Part shown: positions 1 through 10,878 of the stretch, piece after piece
How the letters are laid out: each line of letters opens with the position of its first letter
Position numbering within the stretch: the stretch's first letter is position 1
NCBI GenBank assembly: GCA_037176905.1
Contig: JBBBWG010032686.1
Coordinates: forward strand, 12,404-41,465
Direction: 5' to 3'
Length of the DNA: 29,062 nt
From: Azolla pinnata
Taxonomy: Eukaryota > Streptophyta > Polypodiopsida > Salviniales > Salviniaceae
The notes under the pieces: generated by a model
What the model saw: the letters and a program-made list of their open reading frames with translations, nothing else
What the model was told of the DNA's origin: nothing
Database searches by the model: none
Translations under genes and position numbers: made by a program

Positions 1-19
1 ATCATCATCATCATCATCA
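1..19. repeat. ATC trinucleotide microsatellite
   Basis: The window opens inside a run of ATC/TCA triplets, so its true left edge is outside the window. It lies upstream of the auxilin-like gene. Confidence 0.9.
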
Positions 20-94
20 ACAACAAAAGGTTTGACCCATTCCATTCCAGAGTAGAGAGAGCCCTTGACTTGGTCATCATCATTCTATTCTAAT

Positions 95-122
95 GTATGC
101 ATGCATGCATGCACATGCATGT
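95..122. repeat. ATGC tetranucleotide tract with RY (CATGCATG) motifs
   Basis: About four ATGC units are followed by ACATGCATG. CATGCATG is the RY/Sph core recognised by B3-domain factors (established knowledge). Here it lies about 375 bases upstream of the auxilin-like start codon, so it could be promoter sequence or simply a microsatellite. The same motif forms a much larger tract upstream of GAA1. Confidence 0.6.
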
Positions 123-224
123 CTACGATGGGATTACGGTTGGGTTAATTGCTAACCACACCGTGGTTAAAAGTTAACCCCGAGTGGGTTATCGATCTTC
201 CCGTTTCCTCCCCGGAAAACACAC

Positions 225-250
225 AGAGCGAGAGCGAGAGCGAGAGCGGG
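225..250. repeat. GAGCGA-type purine repeat in the putative leader
   Basis: Consecutive GAGCGA units form a short purine tract. It is probably close to the transcription start or in the 5' leader of the auxilin-like gene. No clear TATA box is visible upstream. Confidence 0.6.
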
Positions 251-419
251 CGACGCAGACCCACGAACAGAATCGCAGATCGACGCAGGCGGAAGATCCC
301 GAAGCTCCCGAGGTCGCCTCCCTCCCCTCGTCTCCCCAATCCGCCGAATCCTTCAGATTCGGCCCGATCTGATCCGATCTGTCGCTTCTTTTCCGCCCCT
401 CGGATCCGGAGCTGCTCGA

Positions 420-425
420 ATGTGA
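420..425 (+). promoter_or_regulatory. start-stop upstream ORF (ATG TGA)
   Basis: An ATG is followed immediately by TGA, 71 bases before the main ATG at 496, and no other ATG lies between them. If the transcript begins upstream, this is a minimal start-stop uORF, a type of element known to stall ribosomes and lower main-ORF translation. The transcription start is unknown, so the role is inferred. Confidence 0.4.
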
Positions 426-495
426 CCCCGGCCCCCGGCCTTCGGATCCGGAGAATCTCCGCATACGATACAGATCTTGACAGCCCTACGCGTCC

Positions 496-3400
496 ATGGA
501 TGATTTCGTCAACATACTGCAGCGAGACTATGGGCTCAAGCCGCAAGGAAAGTCAGCTCCTATGTCTATGCCTTCCGCCGTCAAATCGACATCGTCCCCT
601 TCCCCGCTGTTCTCGTCGTCTTCGGCGGGGAGCCGAAACCAGAATAGTGCGGAAAATGCGAGCTTTGGCTCCATGCCAGGGGGAATTTTCAAAGACGAGG
701 ATTTCCTCTTCGGGACATCGGCGGCATCCAAGAATGGCATGGAATCGGCATCGTCGATGAACTCGGACGTGTTCGGAGCAGCGCCGGCATTCGATAAGAT
801 CCCTGGTACGTCTTCGATCTATGACTATGATGATGTCTTCGGTATCAAATCGTCATCATCTCAGACGTACCAAAATCCCAAGCAAGCCGCATCTCATCAC
901 AACGATGACATATTTGAAATGCACTCCAATCATCGCGACGACGCCAAACCAACAACGACAACGTCATCGTCACCATCATTCTCGTCATCGGCATTTTCAT
1001 CTTCAGCGAAGAAAAACATGAATTCGTCAGCCAGAGCTTCGTCTTCATCTCTCCCGATCTTTGATGCACCTTTATATGACGACGATGAGAATGACATATT
1101 TGGAGGGCTTCCAGGGATCAAAAGCACTAGTGTTGTGTATGATGATGTGTTTGGTAGTGTCGGAGGTGGGATGCCATCATCATTGGGTAAGGATAGCTCC
1201 AGTGTTCTCGAAGATATACTTGGCGTTCCGACGCGAACTGACACCAAAGACAAGGCATCAAGTACATATCGCAGTGTTGAACCATCCGCGCCACCAGTTG
1301 ACTTTGATGATGAGCTACTCCCTGGATTTGGCGGTACCGAACCGGCAAGGACTTGGTATGTTTGGGCTTTTTTTTTAATGAGATCATTTTTGTGCTTTTC
1401 TGTTTTTATAAAATGATGTTCAGTGCAATGATCCTGTATGAGTAAGAATTTGGGCATTTCTCCTCTGTCCTACGTAACCTGGCATCCATGCTACCAAGCC
1501 TTGTTTTGCTACTCGATGCCTATTACCCTGCTCCTTTGAGGTCCACGGAAATTGTTAAAATTGTGCATGCTTCTTGGTGATTCATTCAATTATTCAATTG
1601 TTAAAGCTATCACGCCTAAACTTGGTTTAGATTATATACTTGGAGCTGTTAAAGCTATTGTGTGTTCGTTTAGAGAAGAATATATTACGGGATGAGCTGA
1701 TTTAACCAAATGTGGTAATGAGCATATCTGGTGTCCAATTTTTCATAATCACATTCATAATAACCTACGAGATGAATTGTATTGGGAGGCTTCTCCAGTT
1801 TTTGTGTGTGTGGTAGTCAGCAGCAAGATGTCTACGTGTTGGTTGATGCCACTTTTCTGCTTAGGAGATATTTACAGGTGAATTTTACTCTTGCAAGATG
1901 ATCTCTATTTTGATGCCCAAGTTTGAATGTGTAGTGGTGGTAATATAGAGTTATGTTAAGTATTTGCTTGAATATTTGTTTGTAAATGGTAGTGAGCCAT
2001 CAAGGATATGTATGTTCTTGATGAGTCTTTTCTACTTAGCGGTGTTACAAGTTAAATTTACTATAGCTGGGTGATGTTCATTTGGGAAAGCTACATAACA
2101 TATAATCTCAGGGTGGAGCTGTTCAATTAAGTGTTTTTCTCTCACATCTGCAAAGTATGATATTGTTCATACTGCAGTGAGGGGCCATTATGGGATTTTT
2201 TTGCTTTTAAACGATTTGTTTGATTAAAAAAGCCGGAGAGGAGATGTGAAGTGAATTATAGTACAGTAGATGGCAATGGTGTAATGTCTCTTTCTTGGGG
2301 AAACCTAATTCACTCTTTAACTATTTATGGGACAAGTATGTCCTATCTAGTGAGATAGGGGATTATGAAAAAGAATTTACCTCAGTAACTTCCACATGAT
2401 TGAGTCATTGCCTGGCAATAGTTCCTGATGCTTCTATAGATTATTAAACATACAAACTGTTATTCAAATTGTCATAAGGTTCATTTTTGTTTCAGGAAAA
2501 CTGACAATGAAGAACACATATCCCAGAAGTCTGGAAAAGACATCCCAAGGAAGCCGGAAAATGATTCTTTCCATATGGCGGAGGAAGATCCGTTCAATAT
2601 GTTCCAGAAAACTTCTACAACCACCACTGAGGGAATTGGAGACTCAGATGTATGGGGTTCACCCCAATCTGATACAAGGGATCGTGTAAATGATGAAAAC
2701 ATCGCTGCATCCAGAAATTCCTCGCGGCATGGCTCTCAGACTCAATCTCCATACAGAAGGAAAGTGAATGAACCCAGTTTGAAGCAGGAGAGTGAACAGA
2801 AAATCGATGATTCCGCACAGCTGAGAAAATCTCACCAGGTTAATAGTCTGTCAAATGATAATGTTAGATCTTCAAGTATTCCAATGAACCATGCTGAGGA
2901 AATATCATCGAAACAAAACAAGAAAATATCTGATGAAGGAGCAAATGTCTCTCCGCAAAGATCAACTGCTGCCGGAAGAAGGAAAAGTGAAGTGTGGGTG
3001 TCGGTTGAAGATGTGAAATTAGTGACACAACCTACAAAAGCCCCACCTCCATCAAGAAGACCACCGCCATTGCCTGCTACAAGGCAAAGTAGTATGGTGA
3101 CAAATCGAGTGAATGGAGAAGCTGAAGGAAGACATAAACGTAATGCACTTTCAGATGCAGATGTGATGGAACAAAGTGCAGCAACCTCTGCCTCAGCTAG
3201 AGCCGCTGAAGAGGTAATGGAAAGGGCAAGGTTTAAGCAATATGACGGAGAGAAAGGAACGGATACAAGAGCTTCGAGAATGAGAAATGACAAAGATAAA
3301 GGCAGTGAAATAATGGGTGATGATGGAAGAGCTTTTGGAGATGAAGGTAGTCACCCTAATGAAGCAGAGGAGAGGCATGCAAAAGAAACGGAGAAAGAAG

Positions 3401-6400
3401 AGAAGGAAAAGGAAGCTAGAGAGAAATGGCGCAAGGAAAGAGAGAAGGAGAAAGAACGCGAGAGGGAGAGGGAGAAAGATCGTATAGCCGTTGAGCGTGC
3501 TACTCAAGAGGCTCGTGAGAGGGCAGCCTTGGAGGCTAGGCAGAGGGCTGCTGTAGAGAGAGCTACAGCTGAGGCACGTGAGAGAGCAGCAGCTGAGGCA
3601 AGAGAAAGAGCAGCAGTTGAAAGGGCAAACACAGAGGTGCGTGAAAGAGCAGCCACTGAAGCAAGAGAGAGAGCAGCAGCCGAAAGGGCAGCTGTTGAAA
3701 GGGCAAATGCAGAAGCACGTGAAAGAGCAGTTGCAGAGGCACGTGAAAAAGCTGCAGTGGAGCGAGCAACTGCTGAGGCCCGTGAAAGGGCAGCGGCTGA
3801 GGCTCGGGAGAGAGCTGCTGCTGAAAGGGCAGCTGTGGAGAAAGCCACTGCAGAGGCACGTGAAAGAGCAGCAGCAGAGGCTAGAGAACGAGCAGCTGCT
3901 GAAAGGGCTGCTGCAGAGGCAAGAGAAAGAGCTGCTGCAGAAAGGGCTGCTGTTGAAAGGGCTACAAGTGAAGCTCGAGCTCGCGCAGAACGAGCTGCTG
4001 TAGAAAGAGCAACCAAGGAGGCACGAGATAGAGCAGCTGAGCGAGCAGCATTGGATGCCCGAGAGAGAGCTGAAAAGGCTGCAGCAGAAAGAAATGCAGC
4101 CGCAAGAGAACAGAGACGAAATGAGAATGATTTTGAAGCATTCTTTTCATCAAATTCCCGTTCCAGTAGTGCTGCAAAACAGAGGTCTCCACCCAAAGTA
4201 AGCTATTCTTTTTCTGTTGGATGTGCTCTAGGAAGCAAATGCAATACTTTCCATGTGAACTGATTCCATGTGTACTTTCCTTTTTTGATTGGTGACAGTC
4301 CAACAATTTCCCTGTGAATGAAGGATCACATCAAAAGAGCTCAGAAGCTAATGCTAGTAAAAACATGCCAACAAGTTTCGCCGATGATTGGACATCCCTT
4401 TTTGGTAAATATGTACATCTAAAATGATGTCATTCTGGGCATACTATTTTCCTCTCATCTTTTTAAAGATATTGAGAAGTGTTGTATTCTCATTCAAGGT
4501 GCTGCATCAAATGCGGGTGAGTTCCAAGAAGTTGAGGGAGAAAGTGCTGAGAGGCGAAAAGCAAGATTGGAGCGCCATCAGCGCACTGCTGAACGAGCTG
4601 TAAGCTTTGTTCACTGTCTTCTTCTAAATCTTTTACATTCTGCTAGATTTTTTACATGGATGCTTTTTTCCCAGTTTTGAGCTTGAATGTTGTCCACCCT
4701 TACTGATTTGACCTAAGCTTGAATATTGTCCACGCTTAATGCAGTGTTGTTGTACCATATTTGTGATGGATGCAAGTAGGAGCACCCGACTCACTAAATA
4801 TGTTATCTTTATGGAACAATCATAAGTCCAGTTTATCTTAAATCGAGAGGATACAAAAGGATTGATACGTGTGCATTACATCTTAGCGTTTGAACCATCA
4901 GAGACTTTACTGTAGGTATCCATCTATTAGTTGCTTGTTGTAACTTTGAAACATTTTTTCCTTTAGTTTTGAATGTCTCACATTCTGTGATTCAACCAAA
5001 TCTGACAGACATGTATTTATCTCTAATTGTATGATCAACAATGTGTTGAGGGTCATAATGCTGATTCTAGATCAACTTGGTAGAGACAAGAACCTGAATG
5101 GTTGTGCGTTTACATTTCGTTCTCTTTGCAACTGGGGTCACCATTGCTATTGGTTAAAATAAGGGTTGTGAGTTCAAGTCACCCTATTTATGCCAATCTT
5201 GGGGATTCTAGAACATTTTTGGAGGTTTTCCAACTGTCTATATAGTCTAAGGGTCACTCCTAATCTATGCTGAACTTGGATAAGTTAGAACATTCTTTAT
5301 GAGTTACGGAGCTTGGGAAGTAAAAGATGTGAAGGAGGTTTAGAACCTTCATAAAATGGGAAAGATAAAAGAGGGCTTAGATTTGGAGAAATTGATCCCA
5401 CAACCTTCAGATCTAGTACAGAAGTTCTACTGCCAAATGAAGACGAGAATCCTTGCTTGATACATGATAACCATGACTTTTCCATCAGAGTTGGATTTGA
5501 GTTCACCACACTGTGCATTTTCACTGGTCAAGACTGCACTACTTTTCATCTCATGGTCTGCTTGTCCAATGGGTGTTTGATTAACGAGTAGCTGTAACAG
5601 AAGTTGTGATGGTTCTTTCATAGGTGATAGTTGAGTGATAAAGCTTGTGCAAATATCCTTCAGGTTGTGGCTAGATCACAGCCATTACCCATCTGAAGAG
5701 CTGTTTATATGAAGAGATTGTCAAAATGGAAGAGAGGGAATCTTTAACATCTTTTTCTGTGTATTTGTTATGTTGATCTGCTCATGCAGTGAAACTGCTG
5801 AAAATTTCTTGCCATTATCCTTCCATGACCTTTCATGAAGAAGCACTGAGCACTCGTGGGTCATGTAGTCAAGCTTGATGCCACACTGTCTTACTGAACA
5901 ATAACTACAGCTCAGCTTGTGGAAGTTATGTATATTTCCTGGCACAAGTCATCCATAGGTTGTGAACTGTTAGGAGATTCGAAATAGAAGTGGAGTAAAG
6001 AATATAACAAGGTTGAAAGGATGGGGTGACTAATTGTAACGCAGGAGACTGGGGTACTGTTATCTTTCGTTATACGTGTTCCATTGAGAAACCCTTGTTG
6101 AGCATCAAACCTTTCAAGAATGGGTTTAGGTATTCCGTTACACCGGTTAGCTAGGTGAAGCATTATTTATGTATAGAACCTTTAGCCATTCAAATCACTA
6201 GAGAAGCCAATCTTGTTGATTAGCTTATTAATCTTAGGAGAAAACGCGGTGCCAACAAACATGGTTCTACCCAATAATAACGATTCTATACGCGTGTTCT
6301 TTTTCAACCAATCTATATGGATACTGCAATACTAGAAGGATGCCGATTGCACAGCCTTACTAATTTTACAATAATCGTTTTTTGTTCTTTTTGGGACACA

Positions 6401-7599
6401 GTTTGGTACATTCCATTTCTTCCCAGGGTATTGACTTTTCTGTTTAGTTCTTGTGTCAGTGTGCCATACACTTATTCTTTTTGAATTGGAAATGATGTTC
6501 CTATTGTGCACTTCTCACTATGCAGGCCAAGGCATTGGATGAAAAGAACAAGCGCGATTTGCAAACTCAACGAGAGCAGGCAGAGAGACATGTATGGAGT
6601 CTTAAAATCTGATTTCAACAGTTTTTGCTATAATGTGTAAAGCTTTTCACTTTTTGGCTGTCTTTTCTTTCCAGTACATCCAATTTCATAGTTCTCATTG
6701 CTCGAACATTTTGCAGAGAGCTGGTGACATCCTTGATTCCGAGATAAAACGTTGGGCTGCTGGCAAAGAAGGGAATATCCGAGCATTGCTGTCAACCCTG
6801 CAATATGTGTGTTTTCTTCCATTGAGATTATCTCATTGCTAACAAATGGTTCCATGCACACGTTGCATCATGTGAAAATGTTTTTTCAACATAGGTTGCT
6901 AGTGAATGATTCCGTGAAAGGTTGCATCATATGACAATGTTTTCTCTGCATAGATTGGTAATGAATGATCCCATAGAAATATTGCATAATGTGAAAATGT
7001 CCTTTTGTGATATATTGTTGGCGAGTGATTCCATGGAGATGTTGCATCATACGAAAGGTTGTTTTGGTATAGTTCCTAATGAATGGTTCATGTAGAAATG
7101 TTGTTAAAAGATTCATCTGATGCCCCTACTGATTTTCTTTTTTGTTTTGTGTGTATGTGCATGGACGTGTATATTTGAAGGTGTTATGGCCAGAGTGTGG
7201 TTGGCAGCCAGTGTCGTTGACAGATCTCATCACTGCGGCTGCTGTGAAGAAGGTATATAGAAAGGCCACATTATGTGTACACCCGGATAAGGTGCAGCAA
7301 AAAGGTGCCACTATTCAGCAGAAATACATTGCTGAAAAAGTATTCGATCTCTTGAAGGTCAGTAGTATTGTCAACATGCATCGTCATGCACATTATGCTG
7401 TATCATGCACACTGTTATGCATCATGTGTAGAAACCTTGTTTTTCCTTTATTTTATATATGAGAGTCGTTATATAGCCAGAAAAAAGCCGCCTCATTTCC
7501 CTCCTAAATCGAGAAGAGATCATAATGCTTCTTTTTTTTTCCATGTTTGTTCTTACGTAGGAGGCATGGAACAAGTTCAATTCAGAGGAGCTTTTCTGA
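496..7599 (+). CDS. auxilin-like J-domain protein (clathrin uncoating), 8 exons
   Basis: Exons: 496-1355, 2496-4197, 4299-4404, 4499-4599, 6526-6591, 6717-6806, 7181-7357, 7561-7599. They join in frame to 3141 nt (1046 aa). The start MDDF...[14 protein letters not shown] matches plant auxilin-related proteins. Residues 1-286 hold acidic DDVFG/DIFG motifs (for example 112-116 and 216-220), and DPF at 318-320 resembles an AP-2-binding motif. Residues 576-615 are Lys/Glu-rich and about 616-829 are a Glu/Ala/Arg repeat likely to form a long helix or coiled coil. The C-terminal J domain (exons 6-8) carries HPD at 1009-1011 and ends in NKFNSEELF. Family role: it recruits and stimulates Hsc70 to strip clathrin from coated vesicles in the cytosol. 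The protein is somewhat longer than the roughly 900-residue Arabidopsis relatives as I recall them, with the length in the helix. Every intron is GT-AG, and no frameshift is seen. Confidence 0.95.
1356..2495 (+). other. auxilin-like intron 1, nothing recognised
   Basis: This 1140-base T-rich intron runs from GTATGT to TTTCAG. I saw no coding segment, RNA gene or clear repeat in it. Confidence 0.75.
4600..6525 (+). other. auxilin-like intron 4, long, no gene recognised
   Basis: This 1926-base intron runs from GTAAGC to TGCAG. It holds only short open stretches without family resemblance. Near 5170-5185 the stretch GAGTTCAAGTCACC loosely resembles a tRNA B box, so an old tRNA-derived SINE is possible but unsupported, because no A box or poly(A) tail is evident. 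Confidence 0.6.
6838..7103. repeat. about 60-bp tandem repeat, 4-5 copies, in auxilin-like intron 6
   Basis: The anchor TTGCATCA (or TTGCATAA) recurs at 6863, 6922, 6982 and 7042, giving periods of 59, 60 and 60. Each unit also has a GAATGATTCC-like start and an AAAATG segment. A partial fifth unit follows from about 7073. The array fills most of the 374-base intron 6, between the two exons encoding the start of the J domain. Confidence 0.85.
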
Positions 7600-9507
7600 T
7601 AACAAGCGATGGGAGGTATCAGTTCTTCGGCATTTCTCATGTGTAACGACCAACTATCAAGGGTCTGGTTTTTGGGTTGATATGGATTGCTCAAATTTGA
7701 TGTGATAAAGAGAGAAAATTGATGTTTCGATATGGTGGTGCTTTCTTCTTCCTTTTTCCCCTTTACTAGTACAACACACCCGAAGCCCCCTCGCTCTTCT
7801 CTATCGCCACTCCGAATTCTTTTTACATCCGTTTCTCTTCTTCTTTTGCTTTTTCTTTTCAAGGCTTACAAATCATTCATATATTTATTCGGTTTCAATC
7901 TTGTTTTGTCACATGATTGTGACAATACATACATATATATGTAGTTTTTCCTCTTTCATGCTCTCTCTCTTTCTCTCTCTTTAGGCCTCACTCATTGTTT
8001 ATCCTCCTCTTGGCGAAATATATGAGTGCCACCCTCGAAAGAATAAAAAAAGGATCTTATCTGAGCTGTTGTAAAAGAAGGAAAGCACACCCTTTTCTTT
8101 TTGCTCTTTCTATTGGGAAAAATGTGCATTTGTAATGTATAATGCTACTTTGAGAAAGACTCCAATCAAATAATATATGCTTTTTTTGTTGCATGAGAGG
8201 AAGCCTCTCTGTTGAGAGTTGAGTATGGATGGGAATGTCTGGTCTTGAAGGATTTTTCTGTTTTAATTCCCCATCTGCTGCCAGTCTTGTGATGAACTAG
8301 AATCGGAAGATTTGGATCAAGCAATTTGGAACTGTTGCTGGATGTGCAAGCAGGAAACAATGATACAAATCTGTTGTCTTTGGTGAAAGTGTGCTGATGA
8401 AGATAGCAAAACTGCTGATGATCTGATTACAGTATCTTGTCTAGATTCTCATCCTAATCTGATTTTACAGCAATTATCAGGTATCCATCCGGTTGTGGAT
8501 TGCTATGCTTTCCATCGAGCTGAAGAAATGCGGCAAGATCCTCGAAATCTTTTTTTTTTATGAACTGTCATGAATCTTCGCACAATTCTGTTGTTTCTCA
8601 GTGGGATTTCAACATGTGTCTTGGATGAATCTCTGTGACAGCTGCTTCGAATCGAATCCTTTGCAAGAAGAAGATTTTGGTGGATGAATTGAAGCAAAGA
8701 TTTAGCTTGAGAAGAGGGAAGAAAAAGCTCCCCCAAATGTTGGACATCACGTGTATAATATACCGTTACACTCGTAACTGCTCCGGAAAGAGCATTTCTA
8801 GTGGGCAGAAAATCGGGTCGAGCTCCTTCGACAGAAGAAACTGTTCTTATTTTTCATTTTGCGGTTTTTCTTCTTCCATGCACTGCATTTTGTGGCGGCT
8901 TCGAAAATCCTCCGTCTGCATCTGTGCGCGTGATTTTCCCTTCTTCTTCTCGACATTCATCTGCAATACCCGCGATCGGCGATCTGTGGAAGTCGTTTCA
9001 AATTTTCGCGTGTGTCTGCGCAATATCGTTACGTTAAACAAAAAGCCGAATTTTGTTTTCGACGGATTGTTGGCATGGTCTGAAAAAGCATTCAAATGGA
9101 GGGTTAGTGTCAGTTTAAGTGGGTGAGCTCATATGTCAAAAGACTAGACGAGATCTGGATCGCAATCAGAAAATAGATCGATTAATCTCACGTTAATCTC
9201 AAGCGCATGATCAAGCACCACTGATGAAGGATTTAACGCATTCTTCGAAGGATCCTGCTATCCGTGTGAAGCTGTTTACATCCCACGGTAATTATTAAAA
9301 AATTTTAAGAGTCGCAAATCTAAGGAGCCAAAGAGAGATCTTCTTCGTGCAAACATTCTTTCTGACGAGAGAAAGCTCATTGTTGCTTCGGATCCATCCA
9401 AATGTGCTGCAGTTTCTTGTTCTCGTGAATAGCTCAACTCATCATCATCACTGAAGAGACTCTTCTAGGTTTACAAACAGCCCAACAAAGGGGCTTGTTT
9501 TCCAGTT
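7600..9507. other. intergenic: 3' flank of the auxilin-like gene, no gene recognised
   Basis: The 3' UTR probably occupies the first few hundred bases; an AATAAA-like stretch is at about 8042. A TCTC-rich run lies near 7960-7982. Open frames here (for example 8635-9126) show no recognisable family, and their composition looks like random A/T-rich DNA. Confidence 0.6.
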
Positions 9508-9600
9508 GGGGAAATTCGCCAGAAACCGCCTAACGAATTTGTTAATTATACTTTGACGCCTACTAAAAATTAGAAATTACAGATTAACGCATGGTTTTAC
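9508..9600 (+). mobile_element. Mutator-like terminal inverted repeat (left-type end)
   Basis: The stretch starts GGGGAAATTCGCCAGAAACC and continues through CGCCTAAC, CGCCTACT and TAGAAATTAC blocks. It is matched in inverted orientation, block by block with small gaps, by 13917-14002. Ends of the form GGGNAAATTNCC are typical of plant MULE/MITE elements (family knowledge). No transposase is present. Adjacent bases do not form a target-site duplication with the 14002 end, so the two ends probably belong to separate related insertions. Confidence 0.55.
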
Positions 9601-9809
9601 CGCTCATTAAATGTTATTGTGCCTATTAACAACCAAAGTAATTAGATTCTGAAATTTCTAACTTCTTGTTAAAATGAGATACCGTTAAGGGAATCGAGTA
9701 GTAAAATGGCAACAGGACGGTCGGAAGCAATTAGTGGAAGAGTATGTACGACTCAAATGAACGTGAGAAGCAATAGATGGAAGTAGATCGATCGGGGAAG
9801 GGTAGAATC

Positions 9810-9950
9810 AATCAGCGAGAAGCAAAAATCAGGAATCGGATGGATTAGCGAGAAGCAAAATTGGTAATCGATCGATTAGTGAGAAGCAAAATATGGAATC
9901 GATCGATTAGCGAGAAGCGATTGGGGAATTAAGCGCGATTCGCGAGAAAC
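9810..9950. repeat. 31-bp imperfect tandem repeat, about 4 copies
   Basis: Units beginning ATTAGCGAGAAGCAAAA and ending in ATCGATCG recur at about 9811, 9844, 9875 and 9906. The middle two are 31 bases each. They lie about 1 kb upstream of the SWEET start codon. Confidence 0.8.
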
Positions 9951-9998
9951 AATATTTGTGGACTTCATCCGATTTCACACCGAAGCCGATCGGGAACG

Positions 9999-10073
9999 AA
10001 TCGATCGGATCGGCGATAGAACTAATCGATCGGGTCGGCGATGAAACTAACCGATCGGATCGGCGATGAAAAA
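9999..10073. repeat. 25-bp tandem repeat, 3 copies, GATCGG-rich
   Basis: Three adjacent 25-base units (9999, 10024, 10049) share ATCGATCGGATCGGCGAT and differ at only a few bases. Confidence 0.85.
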
Positions 10074-10155
10074 AAACTAGGTGTCTGATTTCTGTAGAAT
10101 TGTAACGTTAGCAAGGCGTTAAAAATGCATTTCATATAAGTTCTTAGCAGGAATG

Positions 10156-10368
10156 TGGTTTGGTTTTTTGGGTTTTAGGGTTTTTTGGGGGTAGTTTTAG
10201 GGTAGTTTTGGGGTTTTTTTGGGTTTTAGGGTTTTGATGCTGTTGTTTGCCCCTAAACCCTAAAAAAAAGGGAAGAAAATCCCGGGTGTTATAGTGAAGC
10301 AGGGATTTTGTTTTTTAGGGTTTAGGGTTGTGATCGCCATAGCCAGGTTTAGGGTTTTTTTGGGTGAG
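10156..10368. repeat. degenerate telomere-like TTTAGGG/GGGTTTT tract
   Basis: Many GGGTTTTAGGG and TTTAGGGTTTAGGG segments occur, plus one reverse copy (CCCCTAAACCCTAAA, about 10250-10264). TTTAGGG is the plant telomere unit. Its single copies also act as telo-boxes in promoters. Runs of four or more G-triplets spaced 5-8 bases apart give G-quadruplex potential. Confidence 0.7.
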
Positions 10369-10440
10369 GGAGCAGCTAGGTAGCTAGCTTAGCTAGCAGA
10401 GATGATGAGCATCTTTCCTTTTCTAGCCCACCCAAAACAG

Positions 10441-10480
10441 AAACCCTAGCCCACAACAGATTCTGTATATATATATGTAT
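10441..10480 (+). promoter_or_regulatory. candidate SWEET core promoter: telo-box-like motif and TATA box
   Basis: AAACCCTAG at 10441 is followed by a TATATATATAT run at about 10466-10477. This suits a start site near 10500 and a leader of roughly 380 bases to the ATG at 10879. No transcript evidence is available, so the start site is inferred. Confidence 0.45.
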
Positions 10481-10526
10481 AGATACATTCTTCTCCAGCT
10501 ACCTCTGCAGATCATCTTCATCATCA

Positions 10527-10576
10527 GCAGCAGCTTCTTCTTCTTCTTCTTCTTCTTCTGTTGTTGTTGTTGTTGT
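10527..10576. repeat. CTT and TGT microsatellites in the putative SWEET leader
   Basis: A run of CTT triplets passes directly into a run of GTT triplets just downstream of the TATA-like run. Pyrimidine-rich leaders are common in plant genes. Confidence 0.8.
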
Positions 10577-10878
10577 AGCTGCTGTTGAGGGTTTAGGGTT
10601 TATTTAGGGTTTTATAGACCAGCACCGCCTTCCTCCTCCTCCTCCTAATTACCCTCAATTCATTCATTCATTCCTTAATATGTTAACCAGCAGCATCTGA
10701 ATCCTCACCGCCTCATCATCCATCACTTGATCGATTCGCTAATCCGATCCCATAATCATCCGATTTCGATCCGTTGTAATAATATTATTATATAGCTATA
10801 TATAACCCTCGATCGATCGGATTAAATATCGTCGGCCAGCTGCGGCGCAGTCTTCCAGTATTTTAAAGACAGACCGAG

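Noticed and set aside
3504..4196. 230-codon minus-strand frame rich in ALSRASAAA
   Set aside because: It is the antisense shadow of the Glu/Ala/Arg repeat of auxilin-like exon 2, whose splice frame and homology are clear on the plus strand.
5150..5190. tRNA B-box-like GAGTTCAAGTCACC in auxilin-like intron 4
   Set aside because: No matching A box, cloverleaf or tail is visible, and a single 14-base resemblance is expected by chance.
7142..7462. A separate 106-codon gene containing the HPD motif
   Set aside because: It is exon 7 of the auxilin-like gene plus intron read-through. The codons after 7357 follow a GTCAGT donor, and the protein resumes at 7561 with [12 protein letters not shown].
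8635..9126. 163-codon plus-strand frame between the auxilin-like gene and SWEET
   Set aside because: It has no recognisable motif, its composition is that of flanking non-coding DNA, and other frames nearby are similarly open.
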